Below are positions 7,850 through 16,446 of a stretch of 64,000 nt of DNA, piece after piece. The notes beneath the pieces are model-generated. The model saw only the letters and a program-made list of their open reading frames with translations, searched no databases and was not told where the DNA came from. This stretch comes from Alkalicoccus luteus (GTDB taxonomy: Bacteria > Bacillota > Bacilli > Bacillales > Salisediminibacteriaceae): the NCBI GenBank assembly GCA_052061695.1, contig JBPZEY010000005.1. One strand, written 5' to 3'. The translations under genes and the position numbers were made by a program. How positions within the stretch are numbered: the stretch's first letter is position 1; each line of letters opens with the position of its first letter.

Positions 7850-9385
7850 TTACTTTTTAATGAGGCTCTTGCCTGTCATCTCTTCAGGCTGGTCAATTTC
7901 AAGCAGTTCGACCATCGTCGGTGCCAAATCGCCAAGAATGCCGTCTTCGCGAAGCGTCACGTTTTTATCCGTCACGATCACCGGCACCGGGTTCGTCGTG
8001 TGAGCGGTCATTGGAGATCCGTCTTCCATTTCCAGAACGTCCGCGTTGCCGTGATCGGCGGTGATGATCGTTTTACCGCCTTTTTCTTCGATCAGATCAA
8101 CAATTTTGCCGAGACACTCATCAACGGCTTCCACTGCCTTGATGGTCGGTTCAAGCTTGCCGGAATGGCCGACCATATCCGGATTGGCAAAATTGAGAAT
8201 GATCATATCGTGCTTATCGTTGCGGATTTCTTCCAGCAGCGCGTCGGTTACTTCATACGCGCTCATCTCAGGCTGCAGATCGTACGTCGCCACTTTTGGC
8301 GAATCGATCAGAATTCTCTCTTCACCGGGATATTCCTTTTCGCGGCCGCCGCTGAAAAAGAACGTCACGTGCGGATACTTTTCTGTTTCCGCAATGCGAA
8401 GCTGCTTTAAGCCCGCGTCAGATACCGTTTCTCCGAGCACGTTCTTCATGCTCGTCGGCTTAAATGCAACCTTGCCCTGAATCGATTCACTGAACTGTGT
8501 CAGACAGACATAATGAAGGTTTTTCGGAAAACGTTCGCCGAGATCAAAGTCATCGAAGTCGTTTTTCGTAAACACTTCTGACAGCTGAATCGCACGGTCC
8601 GGACGGAAATTGAAGAAAATGATCGCGTCATTATCCTGAATTGTGCCGACCGGCGTTTCGCCGTCTTCTGTAATAACGGACGGAAGGAAGAATTCATCGT
8701 GCACTTCTTTTTCGTAGGAAGCGTCAATCGCTTCCTTCGTGCTTGCGAACTTCTCACCTTCCCCATACACCATGGCCCGGTAGCTTTTTTCCACACGGTC
8801 CCAGCGCTTATCGCGGTCCATTGCATAGTAGCGGCCCTGAATCGTCGCAAGCTGTCCGGTACCGAGCTCTTTCATTTTATCCTCCAGCTCTTCTAGGTAC
8901 TGCAGAGCTGTCGTCGGTCCGACATCACGACCGTCCAAAAATGCGTGTACGTACACTTTTTCGACCTTTTCACGATGAGCCATTTCAAGCAGGGCAAACA
9001 GATGCTTGATGTGGCTGTGAATCCCGCCGTCAGAAACGAGGCCGTACAAATGCAGGGCCGTTCCGTTTTTCTTGACGTGATCCATTGCTTCCTGGAACTC
9101 ATCGTTATCGAAAAAGGAGCCGTCTTCAATCGACAGGTTGACGCGCGTCAGGCTTTGGTACACGACACGGCCTGCACCGATGTTCAAATGTCCAACCTCT
9201 GAGTTTCCCATCTGACCTTCGGGAAGACCGACAGCCAGGCCGCTTGCCTGCAAAGTGGCGTGCGGATACGTATTCCAGTAGCGGTCAAAGTTCGGCGTAT
9301 TTGCCTGGGCGACCGCATTCCCTTTCGTTTCGTCCCGGAGGGCAAAGCCGTCCAGAATGATCAATGCTTTTGGTGCTTTACTCAT
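7850..9385 (-). CDS. gpmI: 2,3-bisphosphoglycerate-independent phosphoglycerate mutase
   Basis: 511 aa, the usual length of the Mn2+-dependent iPGM found in spore formers. It interconverts 3- and 2-phosphoglycerate through a phosphoserine. The nucleophile Ser62 sits in MGNSEVGHLNIGAG, and Asp12 in ILDGFA binds metal. The ATG at 9385 follows GGAGG and overlaps the end of tpiA by 8 bp, indicating translational coupling; an upstream in-frame start adding five residues has no ribosome site. Confidence 0.97.
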   Translation of the reverse strand: MSKAPKALIILDGFALRDETKGNAVAQANTPNFDRYWNTYPHATLQASGLAVGLPEGQMGNSEVGHLNIGAGRVVYQSLTRVNLSIEDGSFFDNDEFQEAMDHVKKNGTALHLYGLVSDGGIHSHIKHLFALLEMAHREKVEKVYVHAFLDGRDVGPTTALQYLEELEDKMKELGTGQLATIQGRYYAMDRDKRWDRVEKSYRAMVYGEGEKFASTKEAIDASYEKEVHDEFFLPSVITEDGETPVGTIQDNDAIIFFNFRPDRAIQLSEVFTKNDFDDFDLGERFPKNLHYVCLTQFSESIQGKVAFKPTSMKNVLGETVSDAGLKQLRIAETEKYPHVTFFFSGGREKEYPGEERILIDSPKVATYDLQPEMSAYEVTDALLEEIRNDKHDMIILNFANPDMVGHSGKLEPTIKAVEAVDECLGKIVDLIEEKGGKTIITADHGNADVLEMEDGSPMTAHTTNPVPVIVTDKNVTLREDGILGDLAPTMVELLEIDQPEEMTGKSLIKK

Positions 9386-10136
9386 TTCCAGCCTCCACAA
9401 GTTTTAAGAAAGAATCTGCTTCCAGGCTTGCTCCGCCGACTAACGCACCGTCGATATCCTGCTGACCGAGGAGATCTTCGATGTTGGCAGGCTTCACGCT
9501 GCCGCCGTACTGAATCTGTACAGCGTCTGCTGTATTAGCAGAAAACGTATTAGACAGAACTTCGCGGATCACGCCGCACGTTTCATTGGCATCCTCAGAT
9601 GAAGCCGTTTTGCCTGTTCCGATCGCCCATACCGGTTCGTAGGCGATGACTGTTTTTTGCACGTCCGCTTCGGAAAGACCTTCAAGGGCACCTTTTACCT
9701 GGGTCGTCACGACATCGTTCGTCTTGTTGGCTTCGCGTTCCTCAAGCGTTTCTCCGACACAGATGATCGGTGTCAGACCGTGGCTGAGAGCAGCTTTTAC
9801 CTTTTTGTTGACAGACTCATCCGTTTCGCCGAACATGTCGCGGCGCTCCGAATGCCCAATGACCACGTACTCTACGCCCAGATCCTTAAGTGCTGCCGGG
9901 CTTGTTTCTCCGGTATACGCACCGTTGTCTTCAAAGTGCATGTTCTGCGCGGCAATTTTCAGGTCAGTGCCTTGTGCTTCCTGTACGAGTGCATCCAGAA
10001 ACAGGTCCGGAGAGCAGACGACCGCATCAACTTTAGACGCTGACGGAATGCTGTTCTTTACTTCCTGTACGAATGAAACAGCTTCTGATTTCGTTTTGTT
10101 CATTTTCCAGTTTCCTGCAATGATCGGTTTACGCAT
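9378..10136 (-). CDS. tpiA: Triosephosphate isomerase
   Basis: 252 aa TIM barrel that interconverts dihydroxyacetone phosphate and glyceraldehyde 3-phosphate. Catalytic residues are visible: Lys11 in GNWKMN, His95 in VIGHSERR and Glu167 in AYEPVWAIGTG, plus the phosphate-binding YGGSV near the C-terminus. Between pgk (24 bp upstream) and gpmI (overlapping) in the operon. Confidence 0.98.
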   Translation of the reverse strand: MRKPIIAGNWKMNKTKSEAVSFVQEVKNSIPSASKVDAVVCSPDLFLDALVQEAQGTDLKIAAQNMHFEDNGAYTGETSPAALKDLGVEYVVIGHSERRDMFGETDESVNKKVKAALSHGLTPIICVGETLEEREANKTNDVVTTQVKGALEGLSEADVQKTVIAYEPVWAIGTGKTASSEDANETCGVIREVLSNTFSANTADAVQIQYGGSVKPANIEDLLGQQDIDGALVGGASLEADSFLKLVEAGNE

Positions 10137-10160
10137 TGAGACATTCCTCCTGAATTAAGC

Positions 10161-11345
10161 TTATTTGTCGTTCAGTGCAGCAACGCCAGGCAGTTCTTTT
10201 CCTTCAATAAATTCAAGAGAAGCTCCGCCGCCTGTGGACATATGATCCATCTTATCTGCATAGCCAAATTTCTCAACAGCTGCCGCGGAGTCGCCGCCGC
10301 CAATCACGGTATACGTATCAGCCGCATCTGCGAGCGCTTCTGCAACACCGATCGTTCCTTTGGCGAATGAATCCAGTTCAAACACACCCATAGGACCATT
10401 CCAGATGACAAGCTTTGAATTCTTGATGACATCTGCATACGTTTTAATCGTTTCCGGTCCGATATCGAGTGCTTCCCAGTCTGCCGGAATATCGTCGATG
10501 GAAACGACTTTTTTATTCGCATCTTCACCAAAGTCATCCGCTACTGTCACATCCTGCGGCATGTAGAAGTTGACACCCTTCTCTTCTGCCTTTTGCATGA
10601 ACTGCTTCGCTAGATCAATTTTGTCTTCTTCAAGCAGAGATTTACCGATTTCTTTGCCCTGCGCCTTCACAAACGTATACGCAAGTCCGCCGCCGATGAT
10701 GAGGTTATCCACTTTGTCAAGCAGATTGTCAATGACACCGATTTTGTCCTTCACCTTTGCGCCGCCGATAATGGCAGTAAACGGCCGTTCCGGTGATTCG
10801 AGGGCTTTTCCGAGAACGTCGAGCTCCTTTTCCATGAGAAGTCCTGCAACAGCAGGCAGATGCTCGGCAATACCTGCGGTAGAAGCGTGCGCACGGTGTG
10901 CAGCTCCGAAAGCGTCGTTGACGTAAATGTCTGCAAGCTCTGCAAACTGCTTCGCCAGACCGCCGTCATTCTTTTCTTCTCCAGCTTCAAAACGAACGTT
11001 CTCAAGCAGCACGATACCGCCTTCGTCAATGTGCTCCACTGCCTGCTTCGGCTCATCGCCGTATACGGCATCCGTTTTGACTACTTCCCGCTCCAGAAGG
11101 TCGCTCAAACGTTTTGCGACTGGGTCCAGGCGCAGCTCTTCTACCGCTTCTCCCTTAGGACGTCCGAGGTGGCTTGCCAGAATCACTTTTGCGCCTTGAT
11201 CGGCCAGCATTTTAATCGTCGGCAGAGCCGCCCGGATTCGCGTATCGTCCGTCACTTCCCCGTCCTTCATTGGAACGTTAAAGTCCACTCGGCAAAACAC
11301 ACGCTTTCCTTTTACATCGATGTCACGCACAGATTGCTTGTTCAT
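10161..11345 (-). CDS. pgk: Phosphoglycerate kinase
   Basis: 394 aa two-domain kinase producing ATP and 3-phosphoglycerate. N-domain substrate motifs DFNVP and SHLGRPKG, and the C-domain nucleotide loop GGGDSAAAVEKFG, are all present. It is separated from gapA by about 250 bp that contain a terminator, so partial transcription decoupling from cggR-gapA is likely, as in B. subtilis. GGAGG precedes the ATG. Confidence 0.98.
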   Translation of the reverse strand: MNKQSVRDIDVKGKRVFCRVDFNVPMKDGEVTDDTRIRAALPTIKMLADQGAKVILASHLGRPKGEAVEELRLDPVAKRLSDLLEREVVKTDAVYGDEPKQAVEHIDEGGIVLLENVRFEAGEEKNDGGLAKQFAELADIYVNDAFGAAHRAHASTAGIAEHLPAVAGLLMEKELDVLGKALESPERPFTAIIGGAKVKDKIGVIDNLLDKVDNLIIGGGLAYTFVKAQGKEIGKSLLEEDKIDLAKQFMQKAEEKGVNFYMPQDVTVADDFGEDANKKVVSIDDIPADWEALDIGPETIKTYADVIKNSKLVIWNGPMGVFELDSFAKGTIGVAEALADAADTYTVIGGGDSAAAVEKFGYADKMDHMSTGGGASLEFIEGKELPGVAALNDK

Positions 11346-11523
11346 CGCATATAACCTCCTTCAGTCTTATGTGACAGGCAGCGTCAAAAAAGCACGTCAG
11401 CTTACATTTCGCTGCCTCCGAGAAAAGTCCTGCTTTTCAGCAGCTTTTCTTATGAGCTCCTTTTTTAAACACGTTGCCTTTGCGCAACTCTTTCTGACAG
11501 AGATTCACGATCCGGCACCATGT

Positions 11524-11555
11524 AAAAAGGAGGCAGGACACGGGCCCGCCTCCTA
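11524..11555 (-). terminator. terminator downstream of gapA
   Basis: Minus strand: GGAGGC...GCCTCC stem with a GC-rich loop, then TTTTT. It separates cggR-gapA from pgk-tpiA-gpmI-eno. The remaining ~170 bp up to the pgk ATG show no gene. Confidence 0.75.
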
Positions 11556-11592
11556 AAGGGTGTTTCAGGATGGTGTTTACTGCATAAGCAGA

Positions 11593-12600
11593 TTAAAGTC
11601 CTTTAGATACGATGTACTCAACGAGGTTGATAACCTGCTGAGAGTAGCCTGTTTCGTTATCGTACCAGGAAATTACTTTAACCATGTTGTCTTCCATAAC
11701 CATTGTGGACAGTCCGTCAACCGTAGATGCATACGTGTTGCCGTTGTAGTCCTTGGATACGAGCGGCTCTTCGCTGTAGCCGAGGATGCCCTTCAGTTCG
11801 CCTTCAGCAGCCTCTTTAAATGCGTTGTTAACATCATCAGCTGTTACGTTCTTGTCGAGCTCTGCTACGAGGTCAACGAGAGAAACGTTAGGTGTTGGTA
11901 CACGCATCGCGCCGCCGTTCAGCTTGCCTTTCAGTTCAGGCAGAACGAGTGCGACTGCTTTTGCAGCTCCAGTAGATGTCGGGATGATGCTTTCTGCTGC
12001 TGCACGTGCACGACGATAGTCTTTGTGCGGCAGGTCCAGAATGTTCTGGTCATTCGTGTACGAGTGAACCGTCGTCATCATGCCGCGCTTCAGACCGAAC
12101 TTGTCATTCAGTACTTTTGCGAATGGCGCCAGGCAGTTCGTTGTGCAGGACGCGTTGGAGATAACGTGATGCTTTTCCGGATCATACTTATCTTCGTTTA
12201 CACCTACAACGAATGTTGCATCTTCACCTGAAGCAGGTGCAGAGATAACAACTTTCTTAGCGCCAGCTTCAATGTGCTTAGCAGCAGCGTCTCGTGATGT
12301 GAAGATACCAGTAGATTCTACTACTACTTCTACACCAAGCTCGCCCCACTTCAGCTGAGCTGGATCCTTTTCAGAGGTAACGATAATTTCCTTGCCGTCA
12401 ACGACGAGGTTGTCGCCTTTTGCAGAAACGTCGACATCCAGCTTGCCATGTACGGAATCGTACTGCAGCAGGTGTGCCAGCATGTCAGCGTCTGTCAGGT
12501 CGTTTACAGCTACTACTTCCACTTCAGGGCTCTCAAGCGCCTGACGGAATACAACTCGCCCGATACGTCCAAACCCGTTAATACCAATCTTCGTTGCCAT
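11593..12600 (-). CDS. gapA: Glyceraldehyde-3-phosphate dehydrogenase (NAD, glycolytic)
   Basis: 335 aa, identical in length to B. subtilis GapA. Rossmann motif INGFGRIGR; Asp34 in NDLTD favours NAD over NADP, so this is the glycolytic rather than the gluconeogenic (GapB) form. Catalytic Cys152 lies in SNASCTTNC. Start ATG at 12600 follows TAAGGAGG; an in-frame extension of 22 codons upstream runs through the intergenic hairpin and is not translated. It is cotranscribed with its repressor gene cggR. Confidence 0.98.
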   Translation of the reverse strand: MATKIGINGFGRIGRVVFRQALESPEVEVVAVNDLTDADMLAHLLQYDSVHGKLDVDVSAKGDNLVVDGKEIIVTSEKDPAQLKWGELGVEVVVESTGIFTSRDAAAKHIEAGAKKVVISAPASGEDATFVVGVNEDKYDPEKHHVISNASCTTNCLAPFAKVLNDKFGLKRGMMTTVHSYTNDQNILDLPHKDYRRARAAAESIIPTSTGAAKAVALVLPELKGKLNGGAMRVPTPNVSLVDLVAELDKNVTADDVNNAFKEAAEGELKGILGYSEEPLVSKDYNGNTYASTVDGLSTMVMEDNMVKVISWYDNETGYSQQVINLVEYIVSKGL

Positions 12601-12634
12601 GATAAAATTCCTCCTTAAAGTAGGTAAAATATAG

Positions 12635-12653
12635 TTCAAGGCTTCCCCTTGAA
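12635..12653 (-). promoter_or_regulatory. cggR-gapA intercistronic stem-loop
   Basis: Perfect TTCAAGG/CCTTGAA stem with a 5-nt loop in the 78-bp gap between cggR and gapA. In B. subtilis the cggR-gapA mRNA is cleaved just upstream of gapA and a 5' stem-loop stabilises the gapA part; this hairpin is placed to do the same (inference). Confidence 0.6.
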
Positions 12654-12678
12654 ATCCCGTAGTCATCTCCTCCGGTGA

Positions 12679-13704
12679 TCAGCCGCGGTTTAATATCCGC
12701 CTTGCTGCTCCTTCATCGGTGACGAGCACCTGTCCAGGCGCCCGCTTCATACAGGCTTCGATGGCGTCTGCCTTGGATGAACCGCCGGCCACTGCAATGA
12801 TTGCAGGGATCGTCGTCAGCTCTTCCAGCTGCAGGCCGATCGTCGTGACTTTATGAACGATTCCGCCGTCTGCGTCAAAATAATAACCGAATGCTTCTGC
12901 TACTGCTTTGCCGTCCTCCAGCTTTTTCAATACGTCCGGCGGTGTATCCCGCCGCTCAGCCATCGTCTTTGCGTCTCCGATGCCGTGTACGACCATCGTT
13001 GCTGCATGGATCAGCTTCAGCACGGACTGTACATTTGGTTCGCTGATGAGGGAATCGTATGCTTCCTGGCTCAGCTGGTCCGGTACGTGAAGCAGCCGGT
13101 ACGACCCCATTGCCTTGCGGGCCATCGTGGAGCAGATCGTGTTCGCCTGATTCTCCACTTGCTCACCGAGTCCGCCCCGAGCTGGAACGAACAGTGCTTC
13201 TTTTAAGTCTGCATCCGGCACCAGCATTTCGGCAACAGCTGCAATCGATGTACCGCCGGTTACCGCAATCACGTTGTTATCTGGAAGCAGCTTCCGCTTC
13301 ATTACGCTGACTGCAGAGCGGCCAAGCTCTTTTTTTACCCAGCTGAATTCATCACTGTCGCCGGGAACGACATGTACTTCCTCCACGTTAAGACGCTTTT
13401 GAAGCTCTTCTTCCATCGTTCTCGTGTCGAATACTTCTTTCATGACAGCTTCCAGCTGACCGAGCAGCGTCTGACCTTCATCTGTCAGCAGCATTCCGGT
13501 GGCATGAAATTCAACAAGGCCCTGATCTTTTAAAAATGTTACCTCGGCACGCAGCACCCGCTCGGACATCTCGAGGCTTGCAGCTAATGTTCGTCTGCCG
13601 ATTGGCTGCATGAGCCGGATATAACGGAGCACCCTGTAGCGGAGCCCCATGACTTCCACGAGATCAGGAAGCAGTTTTTTCTGCAGATCAAGCAGCATAT
13701 TCAT
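12679..13704 (-). CDS. cggR: Central glycolytic genes regulator CggR
   Basis: 341 aa SorC/DeoR-family repressor. The N-terminal helix-turn-helix is around 33-65 (GRRTLAASLEMSERVLRAEV), followed by the sugar-phosphate binding domain that senses fructose-1,6-bisphosphate (known of the family). The ATG at 13704 is chosen because AAAGGAGA precedes it and the sequence from there aligns with Bacillus CggR (LLPDLVEVM...); a 23-residue upstream extension would read through the operator. It represses its own operon through the operator directly upstream. Confidence 0.95.
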   Translation of the reverse strand: MNMLLDLQKKLLPDLVEVMGLRYRVLRYIRLMQPIGRRTLAASLEMSERVLRAEVTFLKDQGLVEFHATGMLLTDEGQTLLGQLEAVMKEVFDTRTMEEELQKRLNVEEVHVVPGDSDEFSWVKKELGRSAVSVMKRKLLPDNNVIAVTGGTSIAAVAEMLVPDADLKEALFVPARGGLGEQVENQANTICSTMARKAMGSYRLLHVPDQLSQEAYDSLISEPNVQSVLKLIHAATMVVHGIGDAKTMAERRDTPPDVLKKLEDGKAVAEAFGYYFDADGGIVHKVTTIGLQLEELTTIPAIIAVAGGSSKADAIEACMKRAPGQVLVTDEGAARRILNRG

Positions 13705-13733
13705 GCGGATTCTCCTTTTACCCAGACATGCGG

Positions 13734-13769
13734 GACATATGTAGTCCCTAGTAGACAAATTGTGTCCCA
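13734..13769 (-). promoter_or_regulatory. CggR operator
   Basis: Minus strand reads GGGAC-N6-TGTC-N4-GGGAC-N6-TGTC, matching the core and spacing of the CggR operator defined in B. subtilis (CGGGAC-N6-TGTC-N4-CGGGAC-N6-TGTC). Only the base before each GGGAC differs. It lies 30 bp upstream of the cggR start and downstream of the promoter, so repression would act as a roadblock or by occlusion. Confidence 0.93.
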
Positions 13770-13796
13770 CCAAGGTGTAAAAAAATCACCTTTTTG

Positions 13797-13828
13797 AAAG
13801 GCGTAAGAATACTCCCGCTTACGCCTTT
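13797..13828 (-). promoter_or_regulatory. leader hairpin upstream of cggR
   Basis: Perfect 11-bp stem AAAGGCGTAAG/CTTACGCCTTT with a 10-nt loop, followed by a smaller AAGGTG/CACCTT hairpin (13772-13792). There is no T-run on either strand. It lies at or just after the predicted transcription start, so it may protect the operon mRNA 5' end; alternatively it is a leftover of the rpoN-side transcript end. Confidence 0.5.
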
Positions 13829-13857
13829 ATTGTAGCAGTATCCTTTTCCGTGCGCAA
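13829..13857 (-). promoter_or_regulatory. candidate promoter of cggR operon
   Basis: Minus strand: -35 TTGCGC (13852-13857), 17-bp spacer, -10 TACAAT (13829-13834). About 60 bp upstream of the CggR operator. Confidence 0.6.
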
Positions 13858-14097
13858 CTAGGAAGTTTTCATTGCAGCCAGCAGTTCGCCGTAGCTGACC
13901 ATCCCCTCCTGAAGCACCCTACCGTCTATCGTTTCTATAACCGGTATGCGCAGCTGGTAAACTTCCAGCCATTCATCCCGCTGATAAATATTACGTTTTT
14001 CCCAGCTGATATCCGTCTCCTCTGCCGCCATTTCGAGCTTTTCCTCTGCCTCATCACAGAGCGGACAATTTTCTTTTGTATAAAAGTACAGCTTCAT
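13858..14097 (-). CDS. Glutaredoxin-like protein (DUF836 type)
   Basis: 79 aa thioredoxin-fold protein. It begins KLYFYTKENCPLC, so the redox pair CPLC is at 11-14, and the conserved cis-proline IPV is in the middle (RIPVIETIDG). Such small proteins are thiol-disulphide oxidoreductases with unknown partners. It lies 20 bp downstream of rpoN and probably shares its transcript; it is also just upstream of the cggR promoter. Confidence 0.85.
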   Translation of the reverse strand: MKLYFYTKENCPLCDEAEEKLEMAAEETDISWEKRNIYQRDEWLEVYQLRIPVIETIDGRVLQEGMVSYGELLAAMKTS

Positions 14098-14118
14098 GAC
14101 CGTCCCTCCGATTCTGTT

Positions 14119-15429
14119 TTATGATTCATACCGCTTCCGCTTTGAAGATGACGGGACGTGCATTTCCTCACGGTACTTAGCGACAGTCCGCCGCTTCAGC
14201 TCAATGCCGTGCTCGTCAGCGAGCAGCTGTGACAGTTTTTGATCCGACAACGGTTTTCGCTTATTTTCGCCGTCAATCATTTTCTTCAGATAGATCTTCG
14301 CCCTGTCTGCAGACTGATCTGCCCCGCTTTCCGTTACGACACCGGATTTAAAGAAAAATTTTAGCTCATATAACCCCCGCGGTGTCTGTACGTATTTTTT
14401 CGTTGCTGCACGAGAGACCGTGGATTCATGTATATCCAGCTTTTCTGCAACAGTCTTCAACGTCAGCGGCTTCAAGTGTTCCGGCCCGTGTTCCAAAAAC
14501 GCACGCTGGTGCTCGACAACTGCTTTTGTAACGCGCAGGATCGTGTCCTGACGCTGGGCAATGCTGCGCTGAATCCAGAGAAACTGCTCCTGCTTCTGTT
14601 TCAAATAAGACTGGACCTCCTGCTCGTCCTGCCGGTAAAGCTGCTCGTAGCTGCGGTTGATCCGCATAACCGGCAGCGCATCGTTGTTCAGCTGCACAAG
14701 CCACTCCCCGTCCTTTAATGTGACCGTTGCATCGGGGGTTATATATTCAGCAGGCTCCTGATAAAAAGCTGCCCCTGGCTTTGGATTCAGCGTTACGATA
14801 AAATCGGCTGCTGACTGCACGTCGGCAGCCGTCACGTTTTCATCTTTGGCAATTTGCTTAAACTGCCTTGAAGCCAGCCGGTCCAGATGCCTGTCGACTA
14901 CCGCCTCTGCGAGTCTGTCACGTACAGGCATCCGCTCGAGCTGAAGCAGCAGACATTCGCGCAGCGAGCCTGCGCCGACACCGGCCGGCTCAAGCGATTG
15001 AAGCAAACGAAGGCAAGCCGCAATAAGCTCTTCCGGCTCATTCAGCTCCTCTGCAAACTGCGCAGCATTGCCGGCGAGGTAGCCATTTTCGTCGACATTA
15101 AGTGCCAGATACGATGCAACTGCGTATTCCTTTGCATCCAGCTGCTGCTCCCGCAGCTGACTGAGCAGGTGGTCCTGCAGCCCCTCTTCTCCAGCCGCAA
15201 CAAAGTCCAGCGCGGAGATTCCGGCATCGTCACTGCTGACAGGCCGGTGAAAATCTTTTTCCGCTTTGCTGACATCAAGTTCGATCAACGGATTTTCCAG
15301 CTGCTGTTCCTGTAAATAATCATGAAGGTCCTGCACCGAATACTGCAGCATCGTGATCGCTTGTCGCAGTTCATTCGTCATGACAAGCTTCATGGACTGC
15401 TGCTGGATCATACTAAAATCCATGTTCAC
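14119..15429 (-). CDS. rpoN: RNA polymerase sigma-54 factor
   Basis: 436 aa sigma-54 (SigL in B. subtilis). A Gln/Leu-rich activator-interacting N-terminus (1-50) is followed by the core-binding domain, a helix-turn-helix, and the C-terminal RpoN box seen here as KRRTVAKYREE near residue 413. It directs transcription from -24/-12 promoters together with AAA+ activators, none of which is encoded in this window. The GTG start follows GGAGG by 8 nt. Position next to cggR is conserved in Bacillus. Confidence 0.95.
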   Translation of the reverse strand: MNMDFSMIQQQSMKLVMTNELRQAITMLQYSVQDLHDYLQEQQLENPLIELDVSKAEKDFHRPVSSDDAGISALDFVAAGEEGLQDHLLSQLREQQLDAKEYAVASYLALNVDENGYLAGNAAQFAEELNEPEELIAACLRLLQSLEPAGVGAGSLRECLLLQLERMPVRDRLAEAVVDRHLDRLASRQFKQIAKDENVTAADVQSAADFIVTLNPKPGAAFYQEPAEYITPDATVTLKDGEWLVQLNNDALPVMRINRSYEQLYRQDEQEVQSYLKQKQEQFLWIQRSIAQRQDTILRVTKAVVEHQRAFLEHGPEHLKPLTLKTVAEKLDIHESTVSRAATKKYVQTPRGLYELKFFFKSGVVTESGADQSADRAKIYLKKMIDGENKRKPLSDQKLSQLLADEHGIELKRRTVAKYREEMHVPSSSKRKRYES

Positions 15430-15517
15430 CGGGCATTCCTCCTTCGCTTTACTCTGCAGTCTATTTTATCATAATCCATCGTGTTTGAGTTTTCCGATGA
15501 ACGGTAATGGAAAGTAG

Positions 15518-15526
15518 TGATATACT
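15518..15526 (+). promoter_or_regulatory. extended -10 promoter of clpP
   Basis: TGATATACT, an extended -10 element, with no good -35. Transcription would start near 15533, about 17 bp before the CtsR box, so bound CtsR would block initiation or early elongation. Confidence 0.6.
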
Positions 15527-15549
15527 AAAATGGATGATGACGCGAATTG

Positions 15550-15566
15550 TTTGACCTTAATTGACC
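15550..15566 (+). promoter_or_regulatory. CtsR operator upstream of clpP
   Basis: TTTGACC-TTA-ATTGACC. Its complement GGTCAAT-TAA-GGTCAAA fits the CtsR heptad direct repeat (RGTCAAA-NAN-RGTCAAA) with one substitution. CtsR represses class III heat-shock genes, clpP among them, in Firmicutes. Confidence 0.9.
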
Positions 15567-15638
15567 TTAGCGGTAAGATGGGTACATACGGAAGAACAAG
15601 CGTCCCGTAGTATCATTATTTTTAAAGGAGGAATTGTA

Positions 15639-16229
15639 ATGAATCTAGTACCTACAGTTATTGAACAAACGAACCGCGGGGAACGCGCATATGATATTTA
15701 CTCCCGCCTTCTAAAGGACCGTATTATTATGCTCGGTTCCGGGATCGATGATAACGTGGCGAACTCTATCGTAAGTCAGCTGCTGTTCCTGACGGCAGAC
15801 GATCCGGATAAGGACATTTCGCTTTACATTAACAGCCCGGGCGGATCTATCACGGCCGGAATGGCAATTTACGACACCATGCAGTTCATCAAGCCAAACG
15901 TTCAGACAATCTGCATTGGGATGGCTGCATCAATGGGAGCATTCCTGCTTGCTGCAGGCGCGAAAGGCAAGCGCTATGCGCTGCCAAACAGTGAAGTCAT
16001 GATCCACCAGCCGCTCGGCGGAACGCAGGGACAGGCATCGGACATTGAGATTCACGCGAAGCGTATCGTGCGCATGCGTGAAAAGCTGAACGAAATTCTG
16101 GCGGAGCGTACCGGTCAGGATATCAGCACGATCAGCCGTGACACAGACCGCGATAACTTCATGAGCGCTGTTGAAGCTAAAGAATACGGCCTCATTGATG
16201 AAGTAATGGACAAATCTCAAAAGGTTTAA
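15639..16229 (+). CDS. clpP: ATP-dependent Clp protease proteolytic subunit
   Basis: 196 aa serine protease that forms the double-heptamer chamber working with ClpX, ClpC or ClpE. The catalytic triad is at canonical positions: Ser98 (IGMAASMG), His123 (MIHQPLGG), Asp172. Start ATG follows AAAGGAGG; an upstream in-frame start would run through the CtsR box. It is single, monocistronic and flanked by a terminator. It degrades tmRNA-tagged proteins among many others. Confidence 0.98.
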   Translation: MNLVPTVIEQTNRGERAYDIYSRLLKDRIIMLGSGIDDNVANSIVSQLLFLTADDPDKDISLYINSPGGSITAGMAIYDTMQFIKPNVQTICIGMAASMGAFLLAAGAKGKRYALPNSEVMIHQPLGGTQGQASDIEIHAKRIVRMREKLNEILAERTGQDISTISRDTDRDNFMSAVEAKEYGLIDEVMDKSQKV

Positions 16230-16236
16230 TGATCAT

Positions 16237-16270
16237 GCTGCTTCCTTAACAGGGGGGCAGCTTTTTTTTA
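16237..16270 (+). terminator. terminator of clpP
   Basis: GCTGC...GCAGC stem with additional G-T and C-G pairs inside, followed by eight T, directly after the clpP stop codon. Confidence 0.8.
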
Positions 16271-16415
16271 TGGAAAACCATCTCCGCGAAAGCGTGACGT
16301 TCTGTCTGAACGCCGACATCACCTTACTCTGCTCGTCAGGAGCTCCGCCTTTATTCGCTTAGGGTGCTTTTTCACGATAACCCGTCCAATGGAACACGTT
16401 TTGTTCTCGCAGCAA

Positions 16416-16443
16416 CAAAAAAACCGCCCTGCTGGACGGCTTT
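16416..16443 (-). terminator. terminator of crh / yvcI-crh operon
   Basis: Minus strand: AGCCGTCC / GGGCGGTT stem with a 4-nt loop followed by a T-run, overlapping the end of crh. It marks the 3' end of the yvcI-rapZ-yvcK-whiA-crh transcript. Confidence 0.75.
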
Positions 16444-16446
16444 TGA

